Below, one piece after another: positions 53,431-62,345 of a stretch of 64,000 nt of DNA; within the stretch, counting starts at the first letter, position 1, and every line of letters begins with the position of its first letter. The notes under the pieces are model-generated. The model was not told where the DNA came from and did not search any database. It was given only the letters and a program-made list of their open reading frames with translations. Source of the stretch: Blastocladiella emersonii ATCC 22665 (lineage: Eukaryota > Blastocladiomycota > Blastocladiomycetes > Blastocladiales > Blastocladiaceae); contig JANHCV010000001.1 in NCBI GenBank assembly GCA_025594325.1, positions 3,658,001 to 3,722,000 of the forward strand, written 5' to 3'. A program made the position numbers and the translations under genes.

Positions 53431-54810
53431 TCACTCGCGCTGCTGCTGCACCTGCGCCTGCGCCTGCTGCTGCTGCTGGCCCGCCGACGGCGAGCCCGCG
53501 CGGCCACCCGACGACGCGGGCGCCGACGCGGGCGGGTGCGCGGCCGCCTCAGTCCCGCCGCCGCCCTCGCCGCCCGTGTGGCCCTCGTCAGTCCCACCAC
53601 GGCGCGCGCCGCGACCACGGCGACCGCGCCCGCGACGGCCGCGCCCAGCACCGCGCGTGCCCGCCTCACCGCCGCCGGCCGCCTGCTGCTGGTGCTCCGT
53701 GTCCTCGGCCCCGCCGGGCCCGCCGTGCTCCGTGTCCGTGTGCTGCTTGTTGTCGTGCGGCGACTGGGCGCGGCTGGGACCCGCGCCCGCGTTGCCGCCG
53801 CCGCGACCGGTGTACGAGGCGCGGCGCTTGGGCGGGTGCTCGAGGTACATCTTGTAGTCGTAGTCGAGGGCGCGGTAGATGGCCTCGTTGAGCGTCTTGG
53901 GCAGCCCGCGCGGTTCGCCGCCGGTCCCGGCGCCGCCCTCGCCGACGGGCCCCTCCACGGCAGCGTGTGTCTGCGCGTCGAGCGTCTCGAGGAAGTACTT
54001 GACGAGCGTCGGCTCGTCGGGGCGCGGCTTGAGCGCGACGAGCAGCGCGCGGAAGTGGCCGACGTGCTGGATCATGCGGCCGTGGCCGCCGTTGCCGAGG
54101 CGCAGCCGCGACAGGCGCGCCAGGGCCGCCGCGTGGTCGGCGGCCGCCGGGCGCGCGATCTCGGCCAGGAACTTGGGCCGGTACAGCAGCGTCCACAGGT
54201 CCGAGGCGGCCATGGGCGGCGGCGCGGACGCGGCCGTGGTGGCGGTGGAAGTGGATGGCGGTGAGACCGCGGCGGCGCCCTTGAGCTTACCGGGCGACGG
54301 CTGGCGCGTCGGCGACGGGGTGCGCGCCGAGGGCGACCCGCCACTGCCGCCGCGGGCCTGCTGGGCGGGCGCGGGCGAGGCCGGGAGCGGGATCCCGTGC
54401 GGCGTGGGGGCCGTGGCGGCGGCGACGGCCTTGTCGTCGTCGGGCCCGAGCAGCATCAGCGCGTCGAACCACGGCCACATGGACGAGTCGACGTGGCTGC
54501 GGAAGACGAGCGGCCACTGCCACATGGGCACGCCGTACGCGAGCATCGTGTGCTCGAACGCCTCGAGCCACGGCCGGCCCCAGTCGCGGTGCGGGTGGAA
54601 CGTCGGGAACGACAGCGTGCGCGCGTCCACGAGCACCGCCTGCGGGTGCGGGTGCGTGGCCACGCCGGGAATCAACTTGGCGGCCGTCGCGTGCGTCGCG
54701 GGCAGCGGCGCAATGTTGGACGTGTCGGCGGGCAGGCCAATGGCCTCGGTCGTCGGCGGCGGCGCCACGGCGGCCGCGCGGATCGTCGGGTTCGAGGTGA
54801 CGACGGGCAT
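53431..54810 (-). CDS. Gag-like (Ty3/Gypsy capsid-type) protein with GR-rich tail, possibly domesticated
   Basis: 459 residues from the ATG at 54810; the frame opens further upstream only from a GTG. Residues about 70-120 (FHPHRDWGRPWLEAFEHTML; MWPWFDALML) and 215-330 (LWTLLYRPKFLAEIAR; ARLSRLRLGN; RMIQHVGHFRALL; LVKYFLETLD; PKTLNEAIYRAL) follow the retrotransposon Gag pattern, interrupted by a disordered insert. The tail is Gly/Arg-rich (GRGRRGRGRRGRGARRGG) then Gln-rich, replacing the usual CCHC zinc knuckle as a possible RNA-binding region. No protease, reverse transcriptase, integrase or LTR is visible nearby. This suggests a co-opted host gene or a relic of an element; the open frame and ordinary host-like composition favour the former. 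Confidence 0.6.
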   Translation of the reverse strand: MPVVTSNPTIRAAAVAPPPTTEAIGLPADTSNIAPLPATHATAAKLIPGVATHPHPQAVLVDARTLSFPTFHPHRDWGRPWLEAFEHTMLAYGVPMWQWPLVFRSHVDSSMWPWFDALMLLGPDDDKAVAAATAPTPHGIPLPASPAPAQQARGGSGGSPSARTPSPTRQPSPGKLKGAAAVSPPSTSTATTAASAPPPMAASDLWTLLYRPKFLAEIARPAAADHAAALARLSRLRLGNGGHGRMIQHVGHFRALLVALKPRPDEPTLVKYFLETLDAQTHAAVEGPVGEGGAGTGGEPRGLPKTLNEAIYRALDYDYKMYLEHPPKRRASYTGRGGGNAGAGPSRAQSPHDNKQHTDTEHGGPGGAEDTEHQQQAAGGGEAGTRGAGRGRRGRGRRGRGARRGGTDEGHTGGEGGGGTEAAAHPPASAPASSGGRAGSPSAGQQQQQAQAQVQQQRE

Positions 54811-55268
54811 CTGCGGCTTCTTGGAGGCAGTCGGGGTGGTGGTGATGGCGAACGTGATCCGTCGTCTGGCTCCAAAGTCGGCAGCGGGAGGGAGCGGGGA
54901 GCGCGGACCGCTTGCGACGGCGCGCCGCTGGTTCCACAGGCATCCCCGCTCGCCCGCCTCGCTCGCTCCCACGCATCAGCGGCAGCGCATGCCACCGAGA
55001 CAAGGCGGGCGGCACGGGCACGGCAGGAGCGACCGACCCGCGGGTCCAGCCCCTCCTCAGCCCGAACGCGTCGCGTCGCGGCTGCGCAACGAACGCGTCG
55101 GCCTCGCCCACGTGCGCTGGCTCCCTGACCACTTCGCCGCTTGCTCTCGACTTCCTCCCTCCCCTCGCGACCCTCCCCCGCATTGCCACGTAGCTATCCG
55201 CGAGTCACAACTCGCTGCAACCGCCCCGGGCACCCCGCACCTGCCCGTCCTCGCCTTCTTGCCCAATT
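54811..55268. other. Divergent promoter region, Gag-like / LEA_2-like genes
   Basis: 458 nt. The Gag-like frame stays open into this region without an ATG, so an upstream exon with an acceptor just before 54810 is possible. No other gene or motif recognised. Confidence 0.4.
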
Positions 55269-56319
55269 ATGCCGCGCAACAAGCGCACCGCCTCGCGCGA
55301 CGCGGCCGCCGCCAAGCCGCTGCTGCAGCAGGACGACGCCCCGCCCGCCTACACCAACGCCGGCAGTCCCGCTGGCGCCGCCGCCGCCAACTATGCCACC
55401 TTCCCGGGCTCGTCGTCGTCATCCCCGACGCCGGCGCCGGCGGCGCAGACCATCGTGACGCACGTCGTGGCGCCGGCTGACGAGCGCGTCCACCACGTCA
55501 TCGTCGTCCACACGGGCGCCGCGGTCCCCGAGGAGCGCGCGCGCCAGCTGTACGCCAAGAGCCCGTGCTCGGACTGCACGCGCGCCGCGGTGTGCCCGCT
55601 CGTCACGTTCGTCCTCGTCGTGCTCGGCCTCGCCACCACCATGCTCGTCTACCCGCGCCTGCTCGCCGTCAACGTGCACGACGTCGGCCTCGACTTTGCC
55701 AAGGTCCCGCCCATCAAGTTCGGCCTCGCGCCGCCCTCGGTCACCCTGCACCTCCTGAGCAACGTGTCCATCTGGAACCCGCTGCTCACCGACTTGCACA
55801 ACGTCTCGCTCAACGTCGTCGTACGTCAACCTTCTCCCGACGCGACCCTACCGTGACGAAACGCTCACACTCTAGCGCCCGCGCGCGTAGGCGAAATACC
55901 CCCACTTTGACCCGCCCGTCGTCATTGGCCGGTCCACGCTCGACCAGCTGCTCGAGCTGCCGTCGCGCCAGCAGGCCTCGGCGCTCATCCCCTTTGACGT
56001 GAAGCTGCCCGACGCCTCGCTCCCGTCTGCCTCGTCCGGCGACGACGAGCACCAGATCAGCCTGCTCTCGCGCATCACCGGCCTCGTCTCTTCTACCGCC
56101 GAGCCACCGCGCGCCGCGGCGCCCGGCCTCCTCGACGTGGTCCTCGCCCTCGTCGACGACTGCAAGTCGCGCAACGCCATCGCCCTCGACCTCGAGATCC
56201 GCACCTCGGCCGCGACCTGGTGGTGGAAGTTTGGCGGGTCCGTCAACGTCGCGCGCAACGTGCTCGTCGCGTGTCACGCCGCCAACGACACGGGCACGCC
56301 GGTGTACGTCGTCGCGTAA
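55269..56319 (+). CDS. Single-pass membrane protein with LEA_2-like domain
   Basis: Two exons, 55269-55820 and 55891-56319, give 326 residues. The first TAG acceptor in the 70-nt intron would place a stop in frame, so the second is used. The cytosolic N-terminus is short, with PLLQQDD and a PPAY motif (a WW/Nedd4-type ligand). One membrane segment spans about residues 110-135. The ectodomain (VTLHLLSNVSIWNPLL; LEIRTSAATWWWKFGG) follows the LEA_2 pattern. PPAY motifs recruit ubiquitin ligases for sorting, so endosomal or vacuolar location is plausible. The final codons overlap a perfect GTAAGT donor (56316-56321), so a further 3' exon cannot be excluded. Confidence 0.65.
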
Positions 56320-56415
56320 GTCTTCCTCGCACACCGTACCTCATCGCATTGCTCCCTCCACACCCGCTGCTACTACGCTTGCTCACGCGGACCCACACAC
56401 GCAATTTGTTACACT

Positions 56416-56421
56416 TATATA
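56416..56421 (-). terminator. TATATA 3'-end element of DNA ligase I gene
   Basis: TATATA lies about 30 nt past the LIG1 stop codon, like the elements after other genes in the window. Role in 3'-end formation is inferred. Confidence 0.35.
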
Positions 56422-56450
56422 TCCGTTCTCTCGCTCAATGCCCAAGGTAA

Positions 56451-59211
56451 TCAGTAGTCGTCGTCGCCGCCGCCGTTCCCGCCGCCGCCCGCGTTGCTGT
56501 TGATCTGCTGGCTGCGGTACATGTCGGCGACCTGGTCGGCGGACGTGGCGTCTTCGGGGCCCTTGTCGTCGCGGACGCGGATGAACCGCGGGAACCGCAG
56601 CGAGATGCCCTTGTTCGGGTCGACGAGCCCGACGCCCGCCTGGTACACGGGCGAGATCGAGAGGTCGGCCGTCTTGACCTCCCACACCTGGACCGGGTCG
56701 AACCACACGTCGGCTTTCGCGTCGCCGAGCCGGTAGTACTGCTTGGGTTCCGGGATGACGTGCAGGCGCAGGGCCTCGGCGAGCTTGGTCAGGTCCTCCT
56801 CCGAGAAGCCGGTCCCGATCTTGCAGATGGACTGGTACTCCTCGGCGGCCGGGTCGTAGCACGCGAGCAGGAACCCGCCGTACACGCCGGTCCGCTTGCC
56901 CTTGCCCGTGTACCCGCCAATCACCACCAGGTCCAGGCTGTCGCCGACGCCGTCCAGATAGTCCTTCTTGACCTTGAGCCAGTTGCGAGACCGCTTCGAC
57001 GGCTCGTACGACGACTCGTCGACCAGCGTCTTGACCATCAGGCCCTCGCAGTTGCCGACAATCGACTCGTCGAGGAACGTCTGGATGTCGTCGACCGTGT
57101 TGCTCTCCATGGACTTGGCAAAGTTGAACTCGCCCGCCACCTCGACGAAGTGCGAGTGAAGCAGCTCGCGCCGCTCTTTGAGCGTGTGCCGGAGCAGCGA
57201 CTAGACGCACGGGAGCGATGGCGTTAGCGATTCCGTCGGACTCGTGCGAGCCGTTCCAAAACGCACCTCGCCGTTGAGGTACAGCAGATCGAACACGTAA
57301 ATGCAGACCTGGACCTTGATATCGGCCTCGGTCACGTCCTACAGGTGGTCCGCGTCAGTCATTTCGCGTCGCGTTCTCGAATCGGTACACGCGCGCGTAC
57401 CTTGCGTTTGCGCGTGCTGAGGACCTGGAACGGCAGGATGCACTCCTTCTCGCGGTCCCACGCCACGGCCTCGCAGTCGAGCACGAACGAGGTGGTGGTT
57501 GGCCCGCACGCGCGCTGCAGCCGCGCCATGACCTCGGGGTACTTTGGGCTGAGGTCCTCGGAGTTGCGGCTGAAGATGTGGCTCTTGCCCGACTCGAGCT
57601 TGTGGATCTACGAACACGAGTGCGGGGGCGATGAGCTTTCGCTCCGAATGCAGGAAACCGGCTCGCGTACCTGCGCGCGCTCGCCATCGTACTTGTACTC
57701 GCACGTGAACGACTTGTCCTCGAACCGGTCGAGCACCTCGCTGATGGCCTTGGTCGGGTGGGCGAGCATGGGCTTGAGCGGGATGCCCGGCGTCAGGTGG
57801 CAGTGCTCTGGCAGGTCGGCGAGCGGGTACTCGAGGAGCGCCGGGATGATCTTGTCGTAGCACGGCAGCTCGCTGTACACGGCCTTGAGCGTCTCCTCGC
57901 CCTCCTTGAGCTCCACGTCGGACGGCTTCTTCGTGCGCGCGTACATGAAGGCCTGTGCGAGCGCGACGAGCACGGTGCGCTCGGCGAGGCCGATCCGGAG
58001 CTTGCCCTGCAGCGACCTAGGACGGTTCGGAGGAAGAAGTGTCAGAATGGTCGAGGCAGGCGGCGAGTCGATCGCGCGAGTTTGTACCGGATCAGGTACT
58101 TGGCCTCGCTTCCGCGGCACGACACCATGAGCGACTTGATCTTGTCGATCTTGATCTTTTGACTCTACAGACATGCGAACAGGCGAAGCGAGTCAGTAGC
58201 AAGTCGGGGAGCGAGCCGCGCGTGGTGATACGAACCGATCCGCCCGAGATGTTGGCAATCTCCTTGAGCGTCTTGAACACGCGCTGGACGAGCAGCGGCT
58301 TGGGCTGGAACATGGTCTTCTGGGTGCCGCGACTGGCCTGCGCGACCTCGCCGAGGTCGCCCGTCTTGGCGAAATCGTCCTTGATGGCCTGCAGCTTGCG
58401 GCCCGTCGACTCGGCAATGGCCTTCATGAGGATGCTCTCGCCGATACCGAGCTCGAGGCCCTCGTACTCGGGGCACAGCCGGTTGATGCACAGGTACAGC
58501 GTCTGCAGCAGGTCGGCGGGGCTCTCGCGGATGACGCGCAGCAGGAACTTGGCGACGATCGCCGCAATTTCGAGCCGTTTGGTCGTCTGGCTCACCTCGT
58601 CGAACATGTCGCAGATGTCGGCGTACAGGCGACTAGACACAGGTACGCAAGCGGGGTCAGCGCGAGCACGATCTACGGGAGAGAGAACTTGCGCAATACG
58701 GACGGTTCGCTCGTCTCCTTCATGAGGCTCGTCTCCGATGCTGCAGCAGCGGCCTCGTCGTCGTCCTCGCCTTCTGCTTCTTCGGCGGCGGACGCGGGGG
58801 TCGCGTCGACGTCCATGGAGGCCGTCGGCGTAGCGGCAACAGACTCGTCCTCGTCGCTGTCGTCATCGATGACGCGGCGGCGCTTCGACTGGACGGGCGT
58901 GTCGGAGTCCTCGTCCTTGCCGTGGGCGCGTTTCGCGGGCGCAGGCGTGGGCGCGGGCACGGGCAATCCCGCCGGCTCCGTGGGCGTCGTCGCAGGGCTC
59001 GCTTCGGCGGATGCGGACCCAGAGGCCGGCTCGGGCGGCGTAGGTGCGTCCTTCTTCTCGGCCTTCTTGGCCCACATGGCGAACAGGGTGCCCTTGCCGG
59101 GCGGACCACCGGCCGCGGGACTAGCAAGTCGTCGCCCGCGTTCGTGAGTTTGGCGATGCATAGTTTGGGTTTCATGGGGCGCGTTGCATACGGTGTCTTC
59201 TTTGGCGGCAT
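56451..59211 (-). CDS. LIG1: DNA ligase I (ATP-dependent, replicative)
   Basis: Joins Okazaki fragments and completes excision repair in the nucleus. Eight exons: 59211-59192, 59120 to about 58689, 58632-58236, 58164-58088, 58016-57671, 57607-57401, 57338-57267 and 57200-56451, giving about 766 residues. The nucleotide-binding motif [11 protein letters not shown] carries the adenylated Lys. Other landmarks: [71 protein letters not shown] and [20 protein letters not shown]. The N-terminus holds a degenerate PCNA-binding motif (TLFAMW) and an acidic, Ala-rich region. The exon 2 to exon 3 junction is uncertain: the best donor (GTATTG) is out of phase and a weak GTTCTC donor is needed. Two GACGCGTC sites lie about 100 nt upstream. 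Confidence 0.93.
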
Positions 59212-59309
59212 GGTGGTTATCGTTCCAAGAGGGGAGGAAGGTCAGCGGCCGCAAAGTCGGCGAGCGAGCGAACCGCGGCTGTCTCCGGTGAGTCACGCGG
59301 ACATGGCCC

Positions 59310-59336
59310 GACGCGTCTCCAACGGCGCGACGCGTC
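59310..59336. promoter_or_regulatory. Paired GACGCGTC (MluI cell-cycle box-like) upstream of LIG1
   Basis: Exact copies at 59310-59317 and 59329-59336, 19 nt apart, lie 99-125 nt upstream of the DNA ligase ATG in a 228-nt divergent promoter. In budding yeast the ligase gene CDC9 is an MCB/MBF-controlled G1/S gene, which makes these the best-supported regulatory sites in the window. Confidence 0.55.
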
Positions 59337-59439
59337 GCGATTGTGTCTCGCGGCGCCCGGCCATGGCGTTGCTATGGCGAATCGAACGATGTACCGCGTC
59401 CCAGAGTCGCTCCGGGATCATGCATCTCTATGAAAACTC

Positions 59440-62001
59440 ATGGACATTGACGCGCACCGACTTCCCGCTGTGCCGGGCCCAAGCCCGCTCGCGGCTGCCT
59501 ACAAGGTGAAGGGTGCCCTTGCTGCCCATCCGACACCCTCTCGAAACGGCTTGGCTCGAGACTCCGGAGCGCACCTTGTCGCGAAACGTCATACCGCACC
59601 TGCACCGTTGGTCGCCGCGCCGGGTGGCCGGCACTTTCACTGGTCGAGCGCGGTCCCGGCGTTTATGCAGCGCCAGAAAGCGACAGCACGATCTACGCCA
59701 CCAACATCGATCACGTCGCTCGTGCATGCTGGCGAACCCGCTTCGCCTGCACGAGCATCGCCTGCATCACCCACGCCAAGCGGAGCGACGCGGCTTTCAC
59801 CCGTTCGACGATTTCACTCACTTCCTGATGTCGATGAATGTACGGCGCCGCCACGACCGATACCAAGAGCGCACCGCTCGCTCGAGGGCGCGTTCGAGCC
59901 CGTCATCCCGCCCGTCTCGACCATTGCGACGGCCACATCTGCGAAGCCCGCAATCCTCGCTGCCCTTCAACCCGGATCACGGCTCGCCGTCCTACTCCAA
60001 CCCTCGCGCCCACCCGAGCGACCGATCGTGCGTGTTGCGAAACGAACGCTCTACGTTGGTCCCGAGCGAGCCGAGTTCGTGGTCCCCGAGGCCGCACTGA
60101 CGGCAAACTCGCGGATGCTCGCGCACTGGTTCAGCACCGCGGCCAAGGGCGGGTTCCGCGAGGCCCAGTCACAAACGTGGTCGCTACCCTCCATCTCGCC
60201 GCCCGTCTTTGCTGCGCTCGTCGAGCACCTGCTTCTCCCGCACGGCAGCACGGCGTGGTCGCCGCCACTCGAGCACGTTCTCGAAATCGCTGTCGCGGGG
60301 TTGTACCTCGACCTGCCGCGCGCCGTCGACGCGTGCCTCGACCTCGTGACGCCGCACATTCTCGACATTGACGAGTTTGGCGGACTGCCTGCCGCCATGA
60401 TCCGCGCGCTCATCCGCCGCACTGACGTCGTCGGACTCGTCCACGCCGAGGCGCTGATTCGCAGCGACCCGGACCTCCGCGGCCGTCACGACGCGCATGT
60501 GCGCTCGGCGTGGCTCGACCATCTCGCTCGGATCCCCGAATATGACCTGTGGCGCTATACCTCGACTGCCTTCACCGATGCGGGCGAGGCATCTGAGGCG
60601 GCTGCAGCGGTAGTGTCATCCTCGACCTCGTCGCTTCGCCGTCGCGTACTTGCACATACGCCGCTTCCGCCGCGCAATCCAGACGTTTTCGGTGCCGCGA
60701 CCCGGGACCGCGACATTGAAGCCGTCCAGCTTCCTAAAACGGTCACCGACGACGACCTGCGATGGATCGCGCGGTGGGCGAAACGCGGCGCGCGCAAGCT
60801 TCACCTGCGGCTCACGCGGTCCGTGTGGCCGCCACCACTCGTCACGCCGTTCCTCTCATCGGGCAAGGCGGCGCACTCTCGCGCGGCCAAGCCGGCATCC
60901 ACCGAGCCGGTCGACGAGTCAGGAGCGGCTGAGACGAAATCTGAATCCGTGCCGGCCGCGGAACAGTCGCTCGTCCATCTCGTTGCGGGCGAGGACGTGG
61001 TCTGGCAGGTCTCGAGTGCCTCGAGCTTCGCTACCCTACCCATTGTCGAGCTTACCCTCGACTCGGTACCATCGCTCGACCTTCATGCACTCTTCAACTG
61101 GGTGCGCGACCACGGTGCGGGCGTCCGCCGGCTCGCGATCCACCGGCTCGCGATCCACCGGTCTCTGGCCACGCTGAGCGCGCTGGCCACGGCAGTCGCT
61201 GGGTGTCCAGCCACCGTCGCCGAGCTCGATCTCGCAGAAAACCTCGCCGCGTCGCAGCAGCCTCCCTCGGGCGATCCGCGCCGCGACACGAACCGCCTCC
61301 TCCGCGATGTCCGTGGCCTCGGGCACACGGCGCTACGGCTCGCGGGCAACGGGCTTCTGCCGGTGACCCTGCTCGCGCTCCTGGCCGCGCTGCCGTCGAG
61401 TTCCACGACCGCGCTCCTGCTCGATGGACTGCACCTCGGCCCGATCCTCGACCCAGCGGCCACGTTCACTGTTCCGTGGCCGAATCTGGCTCGCGTGGAT
61501 GTCGCGAACAACGGTCTCGTAGCGCGCACGCTCGTTGAGCTGATCACGGCGCTCGCCGAGTGTGGCGGAAACTCGATTCGCCGTCTTGAGCTCGGCGGGA
61601 ACCACGTCACGAGCGCCGTCGTGGCCGCGCTTGCTGCGTCGCTGCCGCGGTTTCCGGTGCTGCGCCAGCTCGGACTCGATGGCCAGGGCGGAGCCGAAGC
61701 TCCTGCAGCGCCGGCAGTCGCGGTGGATGCGTGGGTGGAGCTGTTCGAGGCCATGGCCGCTGTTCCCATGGTGACGGCCAGCGGCTGGACACTCGGACTC
61801 AGGCGACACGCCGCGTTTGCGTCTACCACGGTGAACTCGGCTCTGGAAACGCTCGAAGCCCTGGTACGTGCGCGACCGGCTGTTCTCATCCTCGACGCGC
61901 CGCTTGTGCGACCGGATCGGTGGCGACACGTCGTGGGCGGCGTGCGCGAACACGCTGTAGTGGTGTGGTCGCACCCGATTGTTTCGAATCGAGTATCATA
62001 A
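59440..62001 (+). CDS. Elongin-C-like BTB domain fused to leucine-rich repeats
   Basis: 853 residues, single exon from the ATG at 59440. Residues 1-195 are disordered and Pro/Ser-rich. A BTB/Skp1-fold region spans about 200-315 (YVGPERAEFVVPEAALTANS; LPSISPPVFAALVEHLLLP; LEIAVAGLYLDLP), with the ALTxxS and IxxxVxxxL spacing of elongin C. Leucine-rich-repeat-like units lie at about 540-770 (VAELDLAENL; LRLAGNGLLPVTLLALLAALP; RRLELGGNHVTSAVVAALAASLP), resembling the RNI/NLRC type. Such a protein could serve as both cullin adaptor and substrate receptor. An in-frame 15-nt duplication (61129-61158) repeats RLAIH. No named family recognised. Confidence 0.65.
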   Translation: MDIDAHRLPAVPGPSPLAAAYKVKGALAAHPTPSRNGLARDSGAHLVAKRHTAPAPLVAAPGGRHFHWSSAVPAFMQRQKATARSTPPTSITSLVHAGEPASPARASPASPTPSGATRLSPVRRFHSLPDVDECTAPPRPIPRAHRSLEGAFEPVIPPVSTIATATSAKPAILAALQPGSRLAVLLQPSRPPERPIVRVAKRTLYVGPERAEFVVPEAALTANSRMLAHWFSTAAKGGFREAQSQTWSLPSISPPVFAALVEHLLLPHGSTAWSPPLEHVLEIAVAGLYLDLPRAVDACLDLVTPHILDIDEFGGLPAAMIRALIRRTDVVGLVHAEALIRSDPDLRGRHDAHVRSAWLDHLARIPEYDLWRYTSTAFTDAGEASEAAAAVVSSSTSSLRRRVLAHTPLPPRNPDVFGAATRDRDIEAVQLPKTVTDDDLRWIARWAKRGARKLHLRLTRSVWPPPLVTPFLSSGKAAHSRAAKPASTEPVDESGAAETKSESVPAAEQSLVHLVAGEDVVWQVSSASSFATLPIVELTLDSVPSLDLHALFNWVRDHGAGVRRLAIHRLAIHRSLATLSALATAVAGCPATVAELDLAENLAASQQPPSGDPRRDTNRLLRDVRGLGHTALRLAGNGLLPVTLLALLAALPSSSTTALLLDGLHLGPILDPAATFTVPWPNLARVDVANNGLVARTLVELITALAECGGNSIRRLELGGNHVTSAVVAALAASLPRFPVLRQLGLDGQGGAEAPAAPAVAVDAWVELFEAMAAVPMVTASGWTLGLRRHAAFASTTVNSALETLEALVRARPAVLILDAPLVRPDRWRHVVGGVREHAVVVWSHPIVSNRVS

Positions 62002-62035
62002 TCCATAAAATGTATTTTTTTTTCTTGCGAAATAG

Positions 62036-62042
62036 ATATATT
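62036..62042 (+). terminator. TATAT 3'-end element after the BTB-LRR gene
   Basis: An AT-rich stretch with a T9 run and GATATATT lies 15-45 nt past the stop. It fits the 3'-end pattern seen after other genes. Confidence 0.3.
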
Positions 62043-62203
62043 GTGCGCGGAAGAGGAGCTTTGAGGGGAGAAATACGCTCGGAAGGCACGAGTGAGCCGA
62101 TGGCACATTTGATCCGGACACGAGTTTTGGATATATTATACATGGGGAGCAGCGTCAGCCGAGCAAACGCCGGGGTGCTGGCGCATCACGAAATTCGTTT
62201 CAG

Positions 62204-62345
62204 GCTTGCAGGCGCTCACCCCGTTTTGCAGGCAGCTCCCCACAGCTTTGCAGGCACCCCCGCCGCTTTGCAGGCACCCCCGCCGCTTTGCAGGCCGCCG
62301 CGCTCCTTTGAGAGCTTCCCCGCCGCTTCGCAGCCAAGGGCCGCC
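62204..62345. repeat. Seven degenerate 20-21 nt tandem units (CTTTGCAGGC...)
   Basis: Units begin at 62204, 62225, 62246, 62266, 62286, 62306 and 62326. Each starts with a variant of CTTTGCAGGC followed by a C-rich half. The third and fourth units are identical. It lies about 200 nt past the BTB-LRR stop and is non-coding as far as I can see. Confidence 0.75.

Noticed and set aside
53431-54972. A complete LTR retrotransposon around the Gag-like gene
   Set aside because: No protease, reverse transcriptase, RNase H or integrase frame and no terminal repeats are visible; flanking genes are ordinary host genes close by on both sides.
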